64,000 nt of DNA from Pseudorasbora parva. Its lineage: Eukaryota > Chordata > Actinopteri > Cypriniformes > Gobionidae. Of this stretch, positions 11,905 through 20,720 are shown in pieces. Under the pieces are notes generated by a model. It was given only the letters and a program-made list of their open reading frames with translations, had not been told where the DNA came from and did no database searches. A program made the position numbers and the translations under genes. The stretch covers positions 22,305,355-22,369,354 of the forward strand of contig NC_090183.1 of NCBI RefSeq assembly GCF_024679245.1, in the 5' to 3' direction. How positions within the stretch are numbered: position 1 is the stretch's first letter; each line of letters starts with the position of its first letter.

Positions 11905-13574
11905 AATCAATCAATCAACTTTATTTATATAGCGCTTTTACAATCACGATTGTGTCAAAGCAGCTTCACAGTGTCAAACAGGATAATATTGCGACAAAAT
12001 TAGATTTGGCTGTACAGTCGTACTGGAGAAAACAGTGATGTTATCAGCTTATTTTAATTTATCATATAGCGACAATGTTGGCAGATCAGTATTATAGTTT
12101 ATAGAATTAAATAAGACCTAATTCATATATTTTATTTGTATAATAAGTTGAATAACTTTAATCATATTTTTAGTGTCCCCAACTGAGCAAGCCAAGCCAA
12201 AGGCGACAGTGGCAAGGAACCAAAACTCCATCGGGGCATGATGGAGAAAAATAAACCTTGGGAGAAACCAGACTCAGTCGGGGTGCCAGTTCTCCTCTGG
12301 CCTATTAACACACCGTGTAAGATTATTATTCTGGCAACCTTACAGGTCGGAAATCATATTAGATCGGATTATTCAAAATTTTCAGGGTATCACGGAAGAG
12401 ACAGATTTATTTAGGATGGGGCGTCAATTACACAAGAGTATGAATACATGAAAGATCGGAATTATTGCGCCGAAGACGGGTTTTGAGCATGTCGTGCCAG
12501 TGAGGCAAATTCGGAGGAGACACCATTTGACACGGCTCAGCAGACACTCCAGGATGCATTGGTCATGTCCAGGCAGGTCCACCATCCGATCCGGACAGGG
12601 CCCAGATCCGGGATAAACCTCAGGATAAACAGAGAGACTAACATTAGCGTAGATGTCACTCTTTTTATGATGTAACGAGTACATCAGGTGTTATGGGAAG
12701 TGTTCCCAGTTCCGGCTGACCTAGTTAATGCAGCCTAACAATCAGTCAATTGAATTGAATAATGAAAGTTAAAAATGTTCTATGTGTATGCCATAGTAAA
12801 GAGATGTGTTTTTAGTCTAGATTTAAACTGACAGAGTGTGTCTGCTTCCCGAACAATGCTAGGAAGACTATTCCACAATTTAGGAGCTAAATAGGAAAAT
12901 GATCGACCGCCTGCAGTTGATTTAGATATTCTAGGTATTATCAACTGGCCAGAGTTTTGAGACCGCAATCGACGTGATGGGGTATAATGCGTTAAGAGCT
13001 CGCTTAAGTACCGGGGAGCTAAACTATTTAGTGCTTTGTAAGTAATAAGCAAGATTTTAAAATGTATGCGATGTTTAATAGGGAGCCAGTGCAGTGTTGA
13101 CAGAACTGGACTAATATGATCATACTTCCTGGTTCTAGTAAGAACTCTAGCTGCTGCATTTTGGACTAGCTGGAGTTTGTTTATTAAGCGAGCAGGGCAA
13201 CCACCCAGTAGAGCATTACAATAATCTAGCCTTGAGCTCATGAACGCATGTACTAACTGTTCAGCATTTTGCATTGAAAGCATGTGCCGTAATTTAGATA
13301 TATTTTTAAGATGATAGAATGCGGTTTTACAGATGCTAGAAACGTGGCTTTCAAATGAAAGATTGGTATCAAAGAGCACACCCAGGTTCCTCACTGACGA
13401 CGAGGGCTTGACAGAGCAGTCATCAAGTGTTAGACAGTATTCTCGGTTACTACTTGTGGAGCTTTTCTGTCCAATAATTAAAAATTCAGTTTTATCTGAA
13501 TTAAGTTGCAGAAAATTACTATTCATCCAATTTTTTATATCAGCTATGCATTCTGTTAATCTTGTGAATTGGTA
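11905..13574 (-). mobile_element. 5'-truncated L2-type non-LTR retrotransposon inside DIRS-1
   Basis: On the minus strand it runs from a truncated reverse transcriptase (13574 to 12780) through an approximately 875-base 3' UTR to a terminal (ATTG)n tail at 11905-11920. Tetranucleotide tails instead of poly(A) are typical of the L2/CR1 group. Flanking GGTATC repeats and the empty site in DIRS-3 delimit it. The 3' UTR is the source family for the fragments at 1385, 4149 and 52926. Confidence 0.88.
12780..13574 (-). pseudogene. L2-type LINE reverse transcriptase, C-terminal part
   Basis: Open for about 265 codons to the stop at 12780. Motifs LNSDKTEFLIIG, VRNLGVLFDTNLSFESHV, SRLDYCNALLGGCP, KLQLVQNAAARVLTRTRK and LHWLPIKHRIHFKILL are those of the thumb and C-terminal region of L2-group (Jockey superfamily) LINE proteins. 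The endonuclease, the catalytic YADD region and the N-terminus are missing because of 5' truncation. The open frame continues a few codons into DIRS-1 by chance. The frame itself is undamaged, which suggests a recent insertion. Confidence 0.85.
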
Positions 13575-13580
13575 GGTATC

Positions 13581-14571
13581 AGGAAACCTCTCTGACAGAG
13601 TTATGAACACTATTTCGGAAGCTAGAGCCCCCGCGACCAGGTGGCTCTATACTCTGAAGTGGTCGTGTTTTCTAACTGGTGTGCCGTGTGAAATATCGAC
13701 GCACGCTCATGCGAAGCGGCAGAAGTGCTCGCTTTTCTCCAAGAGCTACTGGACGCTGTTCCCCCTCCACGCTCAAAGTTTATGTCGCCGCCATAGCAGC
13801 TAACCACGCTCAGATCGCGGGACATTCACAAGGGAAAAGTGAGCTCATTGTACGTTTTCTTAAAGGGGCTAGGAGATTGAATCGCCCTCCCTCGGTCCCT
13901 ATTTGGGACCTTGCGGTGGTTTTAGAGGCTATGAAGGGTCCCCCCTTCGAGCCAATCCAGACCGCGACCATAAAGCTTTTATCACTCAAAACCGCGTTTC
14001 TGCTGGCTTTGGCCTCAGTTAAAAGTGTGAGTGACCTACACGCACTCTCAGTGAGCCTGTCCTGTCTCGAGTTTGGGCCCAACAACTCCAAGGTTTTTCT
14101 CAAACCGAGACTTGGTTTTATACCCAAAGTGCTTTCTACCCCTTTTAGAGCACAGGTTATTACACTGCTTCCATTACCCGCGTCTCAGGGTGAAAAGGAC
14201 GCGAACCTACTCTGCCCGGTCAGAGCATTGATTGAGACTGTATCTGGAGCGCTCCTCCCCCTTTCAGGCAGTTGGACCAGCTCTTTGTCTGCTTCGGCGG
14301 CCACACTAAAGGTTGTGCTGTCACGAAGCAATGACTCTCACACTGGATAGTGAACACGATCTCGCTGGTATATGAGTCTAAAAACCTGACTTGCCCTATA
14401 GGCGTTAAAGCCCACTCCACTAGAGGCATGGCCTCATCTTGGGCTTGGTCGTGTGGCATTTCTTTGGAAGATATCTGTGCGGCGGCAGGCTGGGCCTCTC
14501 CGTCCACTTTTATCAGATTCTACAAATTGGAGGTTCCAGCTCTACAAGCAGGGCTTCTCTCCATCTAGGCT
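13581..14571 (+). pseudogene. DIRS-1 tyrosine recombinase, broken
   Basis: The N-terminal part begins before the L2 insertion (frame seen at about 11780-11898: KDLFTQTKEKIWHPSPELLA) and resumes after 13580. The catalytic domain is in the frame of 13679: KTAFLLALASVKSVSDLHAL, then a shift near 14280 and an in-frame TGA near 14330, then HSTRGMASSWAWSCGISLED and FIRFYKLEV. The HxxR pair and the tyrosine nucleophile remain. The first catalytic Arg, expected in the sequence AKRV-SDLHAL, is Ser here (VKSV); the DIRS-3 copy keeps Arg (VKRV). This enzyme would insert the circular DIRS DNA by strand exchange. Confidence 0.82.
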
Positions 14572-14599
14572 CTGTCTTGACCCTGGCAAACAGATTGCC

Positions 14600-15270
14600 T
14601 TACATTTAAGTAAGGCAAGTACGTTATACTGCATCTTAGAGGGAAGACAGGGAAGACAGTCACATGACTAAACAGAAACAGAATTGGTCATGAAAACAGG
14701 GGAGCAGGAACTCTGAATTCAGGTTATCAATCTGCATCTGGAGATGTGTACATGTTAAACATCTGAGATGGTAGGAAAGCAAGTAGTCTAAAAAAAAAAA
14801 GAAGAGTCATCTTATGTAAAACACCCTGATGGAGCCGCAGATTAAATATTTAGGCCTATTTAAAAAAAAAAAATTAAATCAGCAAAACATTATTTGAACA
14901 AGCAAATAAGGAAAACAAAACAATAGACATCTGGCAGCATAAGACAGTTGGACTTTGCTCCAATCAGGTCTTTGGGTTGTTCCATAAAAAAAATTAAAAA
15001 AAACTTGGCAGAAACCATGTTTAGTTGGGGGACCTGCACTTCTCCTCTGGTCCAGATGTACAGACACAGTGTGGAATTTAGGTGACAAGGAAGAGTTGTA
15101 GTCTGTCCAGCAGGTTAAAACATTAAAGGGAGTTCACCCAAAACATTTTTTGTATGTTTATCTGCTTACCCTCAGGGCATCCAAGATGTAGGCATGTTTG
15201 TTTCTTCAGTAGAACACAAATTCAGATTTTTAACTCCAACCGTTGCTCGTATAATGCATGTCAATAGGGT
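14600..15270. repeat. Degenerate repeat debris
   Basis: Contains A-tracts and a block at 14998-15060 (AACTTGGCAGAAACCATG, ACTTCTCCTCTGG) that recalls the L2 3' UTR (ACCTTGGGAGAAACCAGA, AGTTCTCCTCTGG). At 15122-15160, CATTAAAGGGAGTTCACCCA resembles one end of the TTAA MITE at 5600, without a matching partner. No gene seen. Confidence 0.45.
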
Positions 15271-15924
15271 CTAATTCTAGATTTAGACCTCACTGAACAA
15301 TCTACCTATTGAACTATCCATTTAATCACTTAAACTCCATTGACCCTGAACAGGGTCGGGAATGACATCGTCATGTATATACTTTCAATTTTACATGTCT
15401 GTGGAGGAGCTATGATGTCATATGTGGTGCCATTTGAAAGCTTAGTCTCTACTTTCTGGAGATATGCATCACTTTGCATTTGTTTTACACTAAATTACTC
15501 CGGTACCATTTCCAACTGGATTTGGCCTACTCAAATTGAAAAGCCATACACACACACAGTGGTCTAGGTTCAATATGTTGGTGTCATTTTACAGTAAATT
15601 ACAGGAAACAGTTAATTAAAACACTGCTAGAAGTGATAAACATATAAGTATATGTTGTCTAAGCTGTTATAACTAATGATGGGCAGACGCAGACAGAGGC
15701 TTCGTGAAGCACTGAAACAGTTGAAGCAAAATGTGCCGAAGCTTCGAAACAACACCCGACACTCGTCTCCATTACGCCATCTAGTGGACACTTGTGTGTA
15801 TTGATCTGAAATAACCTTGACAGTGATCTACTACTGTATGTAAAAAAAAAAAAAAAATGTTAAACATCTGTCTGACAACTACTTGTTTTTGTAATCTGTA
15901 GCCTCCTCATTATAAATAACTTTA
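15271..15924. other. Non-coding sequence between DIRS-1 and DIRS-3
   Basis: No ORF, splice-bounded exon or transposon end recognised. An A-tract lies at 15841-15857. An AAGCTTCG-rich stretch with short inverted matches lies at 15690-15750 (GGCTTCGTGAAGC, GAAGCTTCGAAAC); it may be a small repeat. Confidence 0.35.
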
Positions 15925-16220
15925 GTTCCCTTTCGAGAGAGGTTCCTCGTATTGCGTATGGGAAAAACTCATTTTCTCGAGAATGTGAAGCAAAACTTTA
16001 TTAATAAAGGTATCTATGTAAAGCGCAGTGCAGCTGCACAGCCATAGCCTGGCGCGAGGAGCGCTCTGATTGGCCGGGCCGCGGCAACTGCAGGAACCTA
16101 CAGTGAGGCGGCTGAGAGGAGCGAACCAATGGGGGCGCTCCAGAAAGACCGCCGAAAAAGGGGGCTTATATTAGCATACAGGAGGCTATATAAGACCCTG
16201 ATTCACCATAGGTATCAGAT
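15925..16220 (+). repeat. DIRS-3 left terminal repeat with TATA box
   Basis: Starts GTTCCCTTTCGAGAGAGG and matches 8291-8590 closely. It contains GATTGGCC and TATATAA (16187-16193), the expected promoter. The complement of its 3' part is at 63830-64000, which is the inverted arrangement that defines DIRS elements. Confidence 0.85.
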
Positions 16221-16534
16221 TTTATCTCCTTCAGCGACACCGTCGCTGACCTCCGGAATCAAGCAAACCGCCGTCGAAAAGCAACCAGCGGAACATTCCT
16301 GCAGCCTTGAGGACGCCGGATTCCCTCCGGGTCTCCGCTTTTAGCCACCTGCGTTCCAGCTGCGCCATCCGGCATTAAATATTCTTTATTCTGTGTGTCT
16401 ATGTTGAGTGTGTGTGTGTTTGTGTGTGTGTTGCCGCTGCAACGCCACTTCTAGAGCTTACAGGCTTGTTCTATGCGAGGACTCTCTCGTTCCGCTGCGC
16501 CGTATAAGCGCCGCGGAAAGACGGAGCTCTTCTC
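16221..16534 (+). other. DIRS-3 5' leader, no ORF
   Basis: GC-rich leader after the TATA box, with a TG-rich tract at 16408-16432. No continuous reading frame of the DIRS ORF1 type is present. Confidence 0.5.
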
Positions 16535-17450
16535 TCTCCCTGTTCTCTCGTTCCGTCGCGCTGAATAGGGCCGCGGAGAGAGAGAATGTTAGAGGACATG
16601 AGCAAACTCAAGCCGAAGCTCTCTTCACTCTGCCGCTGCCGCGGCTCTTCTTCCGCCACTGCCGCAGAGTTGTCCTTACTCTTCTCTCGTTCCGTCTCGC
16701 TACCGCCGCGGACAGAGATTACTAGAGTGAATAGGCGAACTCGAGCCGAAGCTCTCGTCAATATACCGCCGGGCTGAGGAGGCGCCGCGGACAGACGGAG
16801 CTTTTTCCGCACTCTTCCTCTTCTCTCGTTCCGTCGCACTATCGCCGCGGACAGAATACTAGAGTGAATAAACTAACTCGAGCGAAAGCGCCGTGCTGAA
16901 GAAGCGCCGCGCTGAAGAAGCGCCGCGGACAGGCAGAGTTTTTCCTCACTCTTCCAATTCTCTCATTCAGTCGCGCTGCCGCCGCAGACAGAGAATACTA
17001 GAGTGAATAAACAAACTCGAACTGAAGCTCTCGCCGTGCTAGAAGCGCCACGGACAGACAGAGTTTATCCTCACCCTTCCAATTCTCTCGTTCAGTCGCG
17101 CTATCGCCGCAGACAGAGAATACTAGAGTGAATAAATGAACTCGAGCTGAAGCTCTCGCCGTGCTAGAAGCACCGCGGACAGACAGAGTTTTTCCTCACT
17201 CTTCCAATTCTCTCATTCAGTCGCGCCATCGCCGCGGACAGAGAATACTGGAGTAAATAAACTATCTCGAGCTGAAGCTCTCGCCGTGCTGAAGAAGCGC
17301 CGCGGACAGACAGTTTTTGTCACTCTTCCTCTTCTCTCGTTCAGTCGCGCTACTGCCGCAGACAGAGAATACTAGAGTGCATAAACAAACTCGAACAAAA
17401 GCTCTCGTCACATTTTACCGCCGCCGTGTTGAAGCGCCGCGGACAGACGC
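16535..17450 (+). repeat. GC-rich tandem array, unit about 125 bases
   Basis: About seven and a half imperfect copies of a unit that reads TTCTCTCGTTCAGTCGCGCT, a GCCGC(G/A)GACAGAGAATACT block, AGAGTGAATAAAC, an ACTCGAG block, GAAGCTCTCGCC and GCCGCGGACAGACAGAGTTT. Early copies are longer (about 135-145 bases) and more divergent; later ones are about 125. The array resumes for about half a unit at 45737-45800, so BEL inserted inside it. The frames are broken, so this is not a protein repeat. Confidence 0.85.
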
Positions 17451-18320
17451 TGTAGAAAAGGCCCCAAAGTTATGTTAGTTTTGCTATTATTTAGTGCAGT
17501 TGATCATAATGTGCTTCGTTTCACTTTCACTTTCACTCGCGTTTATTCAGTGCGTGTAATAGGGTAGCAGAGCGCGCGCTGGTTTTGTATACTATATCTG
17601 ACGTCACGAAGTAGTATGCAGTATGATAGAGACCATCAGTCAGTTGTCACGCAGTTAGTGTTCAATACGATAGAGATCGTTCGGTTAGATTTTAACTGTG
17701 TGTAAACTTTCCTCAGAGTGTGCGTGAATGAGAAAAGTAAGTAAATCTGTTGTATTACTCGTGATATTGTATATCTTTGTCAGCTGTTATTTTTAATATT
17801 CGACATGGATAATAGTTAAGAGCTTAATGGTCATCGCACGACCGTTGTGTAATTATATTCGCATTCGTGCATTCATTTCTAGCTTTAGGTCACATCGTGT
17901 TTAGACATGTTTAAACTTTATTCATATGTGTTGTTATGAATGTTAAGTACTCTGTGGCTGAGTAACATATGAGGTGGTCTTAAATATAATTATCTGGACC
18001 GCTACTGATGCTTTAAAGTATATTATAGACAACAGTACGTTCTATCTACGTCATTAGTCACTTAATGCATGGTAGAAATCTGAGAGGTGTTTGAATGCTT
18101 TCTCTCTGCCTACATTTTGCGGTTTAAGAGTTATAGTCATCTTCTGACTACTGTTTATTTAAGTTGTAATGTGTATTAGTGCTGAAGGAGGAATGAGTGT
18201 ATATATATGTATGTTTCCTTTATTCATTTGTATTTTATTTTCTCTTTATAGAAACCACACTCGAAATTACACTCACATTTACACTCACTCAAGAAAGATG
18301 AAGGAATAAACAGCATAAAA
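17451..18320 (+). repeat. BEL 5' LTR, first segment (continues at 31336-31419 and 34971-35024)
   Basis: Begins TGTAGAAAAGGCCCC. A perfect TGACGTCA (CRE/ATF-type palindrome) is at 17599-17606 and is kept in the 3' LTR at 41235-41242; a TCACTTTCACTTTCACT tract precedes it. The LTR is interrupted by DIRS-2 after 18320 and by the TIR transposon after 31419. Joined, it would be about 1.0 kb. Compared with the 3' LTR it has 89 extra bases (18293-18320 plus about 31336-31396). Confidence 0.85.
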
Positions 18321-18545
18321 GAGTTCCCTTTCGAAAGGGAACTCGCGCTGCGTCAGCTGACGCTACGGGGAACGCCTTCAGCGTGACAGGTGTCTGAAAT
18401 CGCTATCAAATCACAATCCTACTGACCGTCGGCAGCTGGTGATGTCATCACCGTGCGACCAGGAAGTATAAAAAGGCACCGTGCCAACATGACAACATCC
18501 TTTCGTCTTCAGGGACTGTTTTGTCTGGTTCGCTAGAAAGTCTTT
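18321..18545 (+). repeat. DIRS-2 left terminal repeat and promoter
   Basis: From GCGCTGCGTCAGCTGACGCT to TTTCGTCTTCAGGGACTG it is nearly the exact complement of 31128-31310. TATAAAAA at 18467-18474 is followed about 30 bases later by the presumed RNA start. The first 25 bases form a local palindrome (GAGTTCCCTTTCGAAAGGGA). Confidence 0.85.
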
Positions 18546-18555
18546 CTAAAGTGAA

Positions 18556-19063
18556 ATGAAGTGCACACGTAAATCCAAGGGAGCGTACAGGAAGTGCGCT
18601 GATCCGTGTCCCAGGTTTCTCACGCCTGGGGACACGCACACCCTTTGTGTGCTCTGCCTGGGGGAAGAGCACGCGCGGGAGGTTCTCGAGGGGGCTTCCT
18701 GCGCAAACTGCGAGCGTTTTTCCGACTGAGGACGCTCCGCTCTCGCTTGGCCTTCTTCTCGAGGGAAGAAGAGCCAGCATTTGGGAGCGGTCCCACTCAT
18801 GCCGAGGCTGAGCGGCGCCGTTTGTCCTGGGGCTCCCAGATGGATCTGGCTCATCGTCTGGGGAACACAGTGCTCACGGACGATCAGCCAGGTCGCGAGA
18901 GCAGGCGGACGGAGGAGGAGTCGGATGGAGACTCCTCCTCTTCGTCAGCCCGTGCTTTTCCAGCCGATCAGAGGATGGCTGTGGATGAGGAGGAAAATAA
19001 GGCTGAGGCCAAATCCTCCCAGCCATCCTGCCCCATGTATGGGGAGCTGCTGGATGTGAAGCT
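18556..19063 (+). pseudogene. DIRS-2 ORF1, N-terminal part, frameshifted and split by the provirus
   Basis: ATG 18556 opens a Cys-rich N-terminus (KCTRKSKGAYRKCADPCPRF, then HTLCVLCLG and CANCERFSD) with Cys pairs that look like a metal-binding module typical of fish DIRS ORF1. The frame ends at TGA 18727-18729. The next frame continues without a gap as LRTLRSRLAFFSREE and an acidic stretch (EEESDGDSSSSSARAF), so a single-base change at the T-run near 18718-18722 is the likely cause. At 19063 the provirus interrupts it; the protein resumes at 27009. Confidence 0.75.
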
Positions 19064-19594
19064 TGTTGGAAACTCATAAGTGAAGACCAGGAGAGCTTGG
19101 GCATATCTTTCGGGCAGGCGTTCCTCTTTATTGAGAAACACACGTGCCGTCTGTGGCTGCAGTCGTCCAAGTCTAATTCTAAACAGTATACATTGTAATT
19201 TATCCACATTTCAGGGGGAGGGATTTACACAGTAGAGGAGGAGACAATCTAAACAAAGGAATGCACATGTTGTTTAGGTAAAAGGGACACACCCCATACA
19301 TTTCCAGGTCACCAGTCCTAATCCTATCAGCATAACAGTGCCAATCAAACCACCAATCCGAATCCTATCAGCATAACAGTACCAATCAGACGAATAGATG
19401 CAAATGTGATCACTCTGACAATGTTGCTTATAGATCAGGAAGTGCATAAAGACAAAAGACTGATTAGCTTGATCTCCTTAGAATGTAGTCAACCTGAAAC
19501 CTCCAAACCGTAAAGCATTATGCACATAACAAACTGTTAGTATACTATTACATTGGAACCTTGATATAACAATTTATAAATTTGTAATCCCACA
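19064..19594 (-). repeat. Provirus 3' LTR
   Basis: Minus-strand sequence runs TGTGGGATTACAAAT to TTTCCAACA. It equals 26474-27004 in length (531 bases). A purine run (AAAGGGGGGAC, minus strand, about 19595-19606) sits directly upstream and is the polypurine tract. Confidence 0.92.
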
Positions 19595-20720
19595 GTCCCC
19601 CCTTTGAGAGTTCTAATAACTCTCACATAATACAAATTTAAACCTTTATAAGTCCATTCTATAGCTTATGTTTGTTAGCATAAGCCCCATCTTCAATTCA
19701 TGTAACTTGAAAAAGTTACAGGCACATATCACTTGCTCTGTGTTGATTGTCTGTAGTGACGAATGACATGCTGACACAGAAACAAACATGCCATTAGGGT
19801 CCGTGTAGTTCTTACGGGTAATGTTCTTTTGTGGTTGGAACAGTCCTTGTGAGTCATTTGTTAACCTTACAGGTTTCCGAACCATGAAGAATTATCTTCA
19901 GTCATCTGATGTAATTTTGCTTAAAGATCAAGAATGTCTTGTTGGATTTTGTTAAAGAGTACTTGACCACCATGTTTGTGCATAAGCGAGTCCTTGAATG
20001 CAGCCATCTTCCTGGTTTGTGGTTGGAGCTGAATTATGTAGAAACCAGGGTGAACCTGCCGTTGAATTGACTGGGTAGGATGTTGTAGACCAGAAGTTCC
20101 TCCCATCATATGCCACTCATGGGATTCTTGCTTCTCCTGAAGGTGGGTGTGGCATGCAGACATTCTTTCCAGCAAACATGGCATTTCTTGACATATTCAT
20201 AAGCTCTAAGAATATGTTGTTTCTGGAGTCTACACTTTGTGCGATGTCCATGATGATTAGTAGCAAGGCAATCTTGATCATGTTGATAGATGACTGAAGT
20301 TCCCGTAGGTGATTCTCTGCGTTGTGTATTTTTTTTTTATATGACAGTTGGCTCGGTAGTGAGTCTAGTTGTCCTCTAGAGGTTGTGGCTTCATACGCAG
20401 GTAAGGAAGTCGGTGCGTATAGATCTGGGGACAGCCATCAAGTGGTATCTGCACAGAGTAAGAAAGAAAACAAAAGACAGCAGAGCAGTATTTGTTCTAA
20501 AAGACTGCAAAGATTGGGGTTGTTTCCTCTGTTCAGTCTGAGTCTGCTATTGTTGTTCCTTCTTTCCCTATGTCTTAATTCCTGCGACACCTAAAGAACA
20601 GTGAGGTAAGGATGGACTAGTGGGTAGGGGAAAGCCTATGAGGGAATCTTCACCACAGGATTGGCCCCCAATGCCTGTTGCATTCGGTTCTTTCCTGGGC
20701 TCCTCACTGGTCCGTGTGTC
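19595..20720 (-). other. Provirus region between pol and 3' LTR, no recognisable env
   Basis: The longest minus-strand open frames are 79 and 87 codons (19646-19885 and 19921-20184). They have no signal peptide, furin site, fusion peptide or CX6CC motif. A deleted or never-acquired envelope is likely. The plus-strand frame at 20322-20594 is of low complexity and not convincing. Confidence 0.6.

Larger units (their letters stand above)
8291..14600 (+). mobile_element. DIRS-1: decayed DIRS-like tyrosine-recombinase retrotransposon
   Basis: Order on the plus strand: left terminal repeat (8291-8590), gag (8742-9800), RT/RNase H (10066-11814), L2 insertion (11905-13574), tyrosine recombinase (to 14571). 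DIRS elements replicate through circular DNA and integrate with a recombinase instead of a DDE integrase, so no target duplication is expected or seen. Sequence similarity to DIRS-3 stops near 14600, so the internal complementary region and inverted right repeat are missing. Stops and frameshifts in every gene make it inactive. Confidence 0.88.

Noticed and set aside
16535..17450. Regular array considered as CRISPR
   Set aside because: Units are about 125 bases with no unique spacers, inside a eukaryotic DIRS element.
19646..20184. Candidate env fragments after provirus pol
   Set aside because: Two short frames without signal peptide, cleavage site or fusion features; the evidence is too weak to call env.
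20322..20594. 90-codon plus-strand ORF with a hydrophobic end
   Set aside because: It lies antisense in the provirus 3' region, with low-complexity Leu/Phe residues and no domain.
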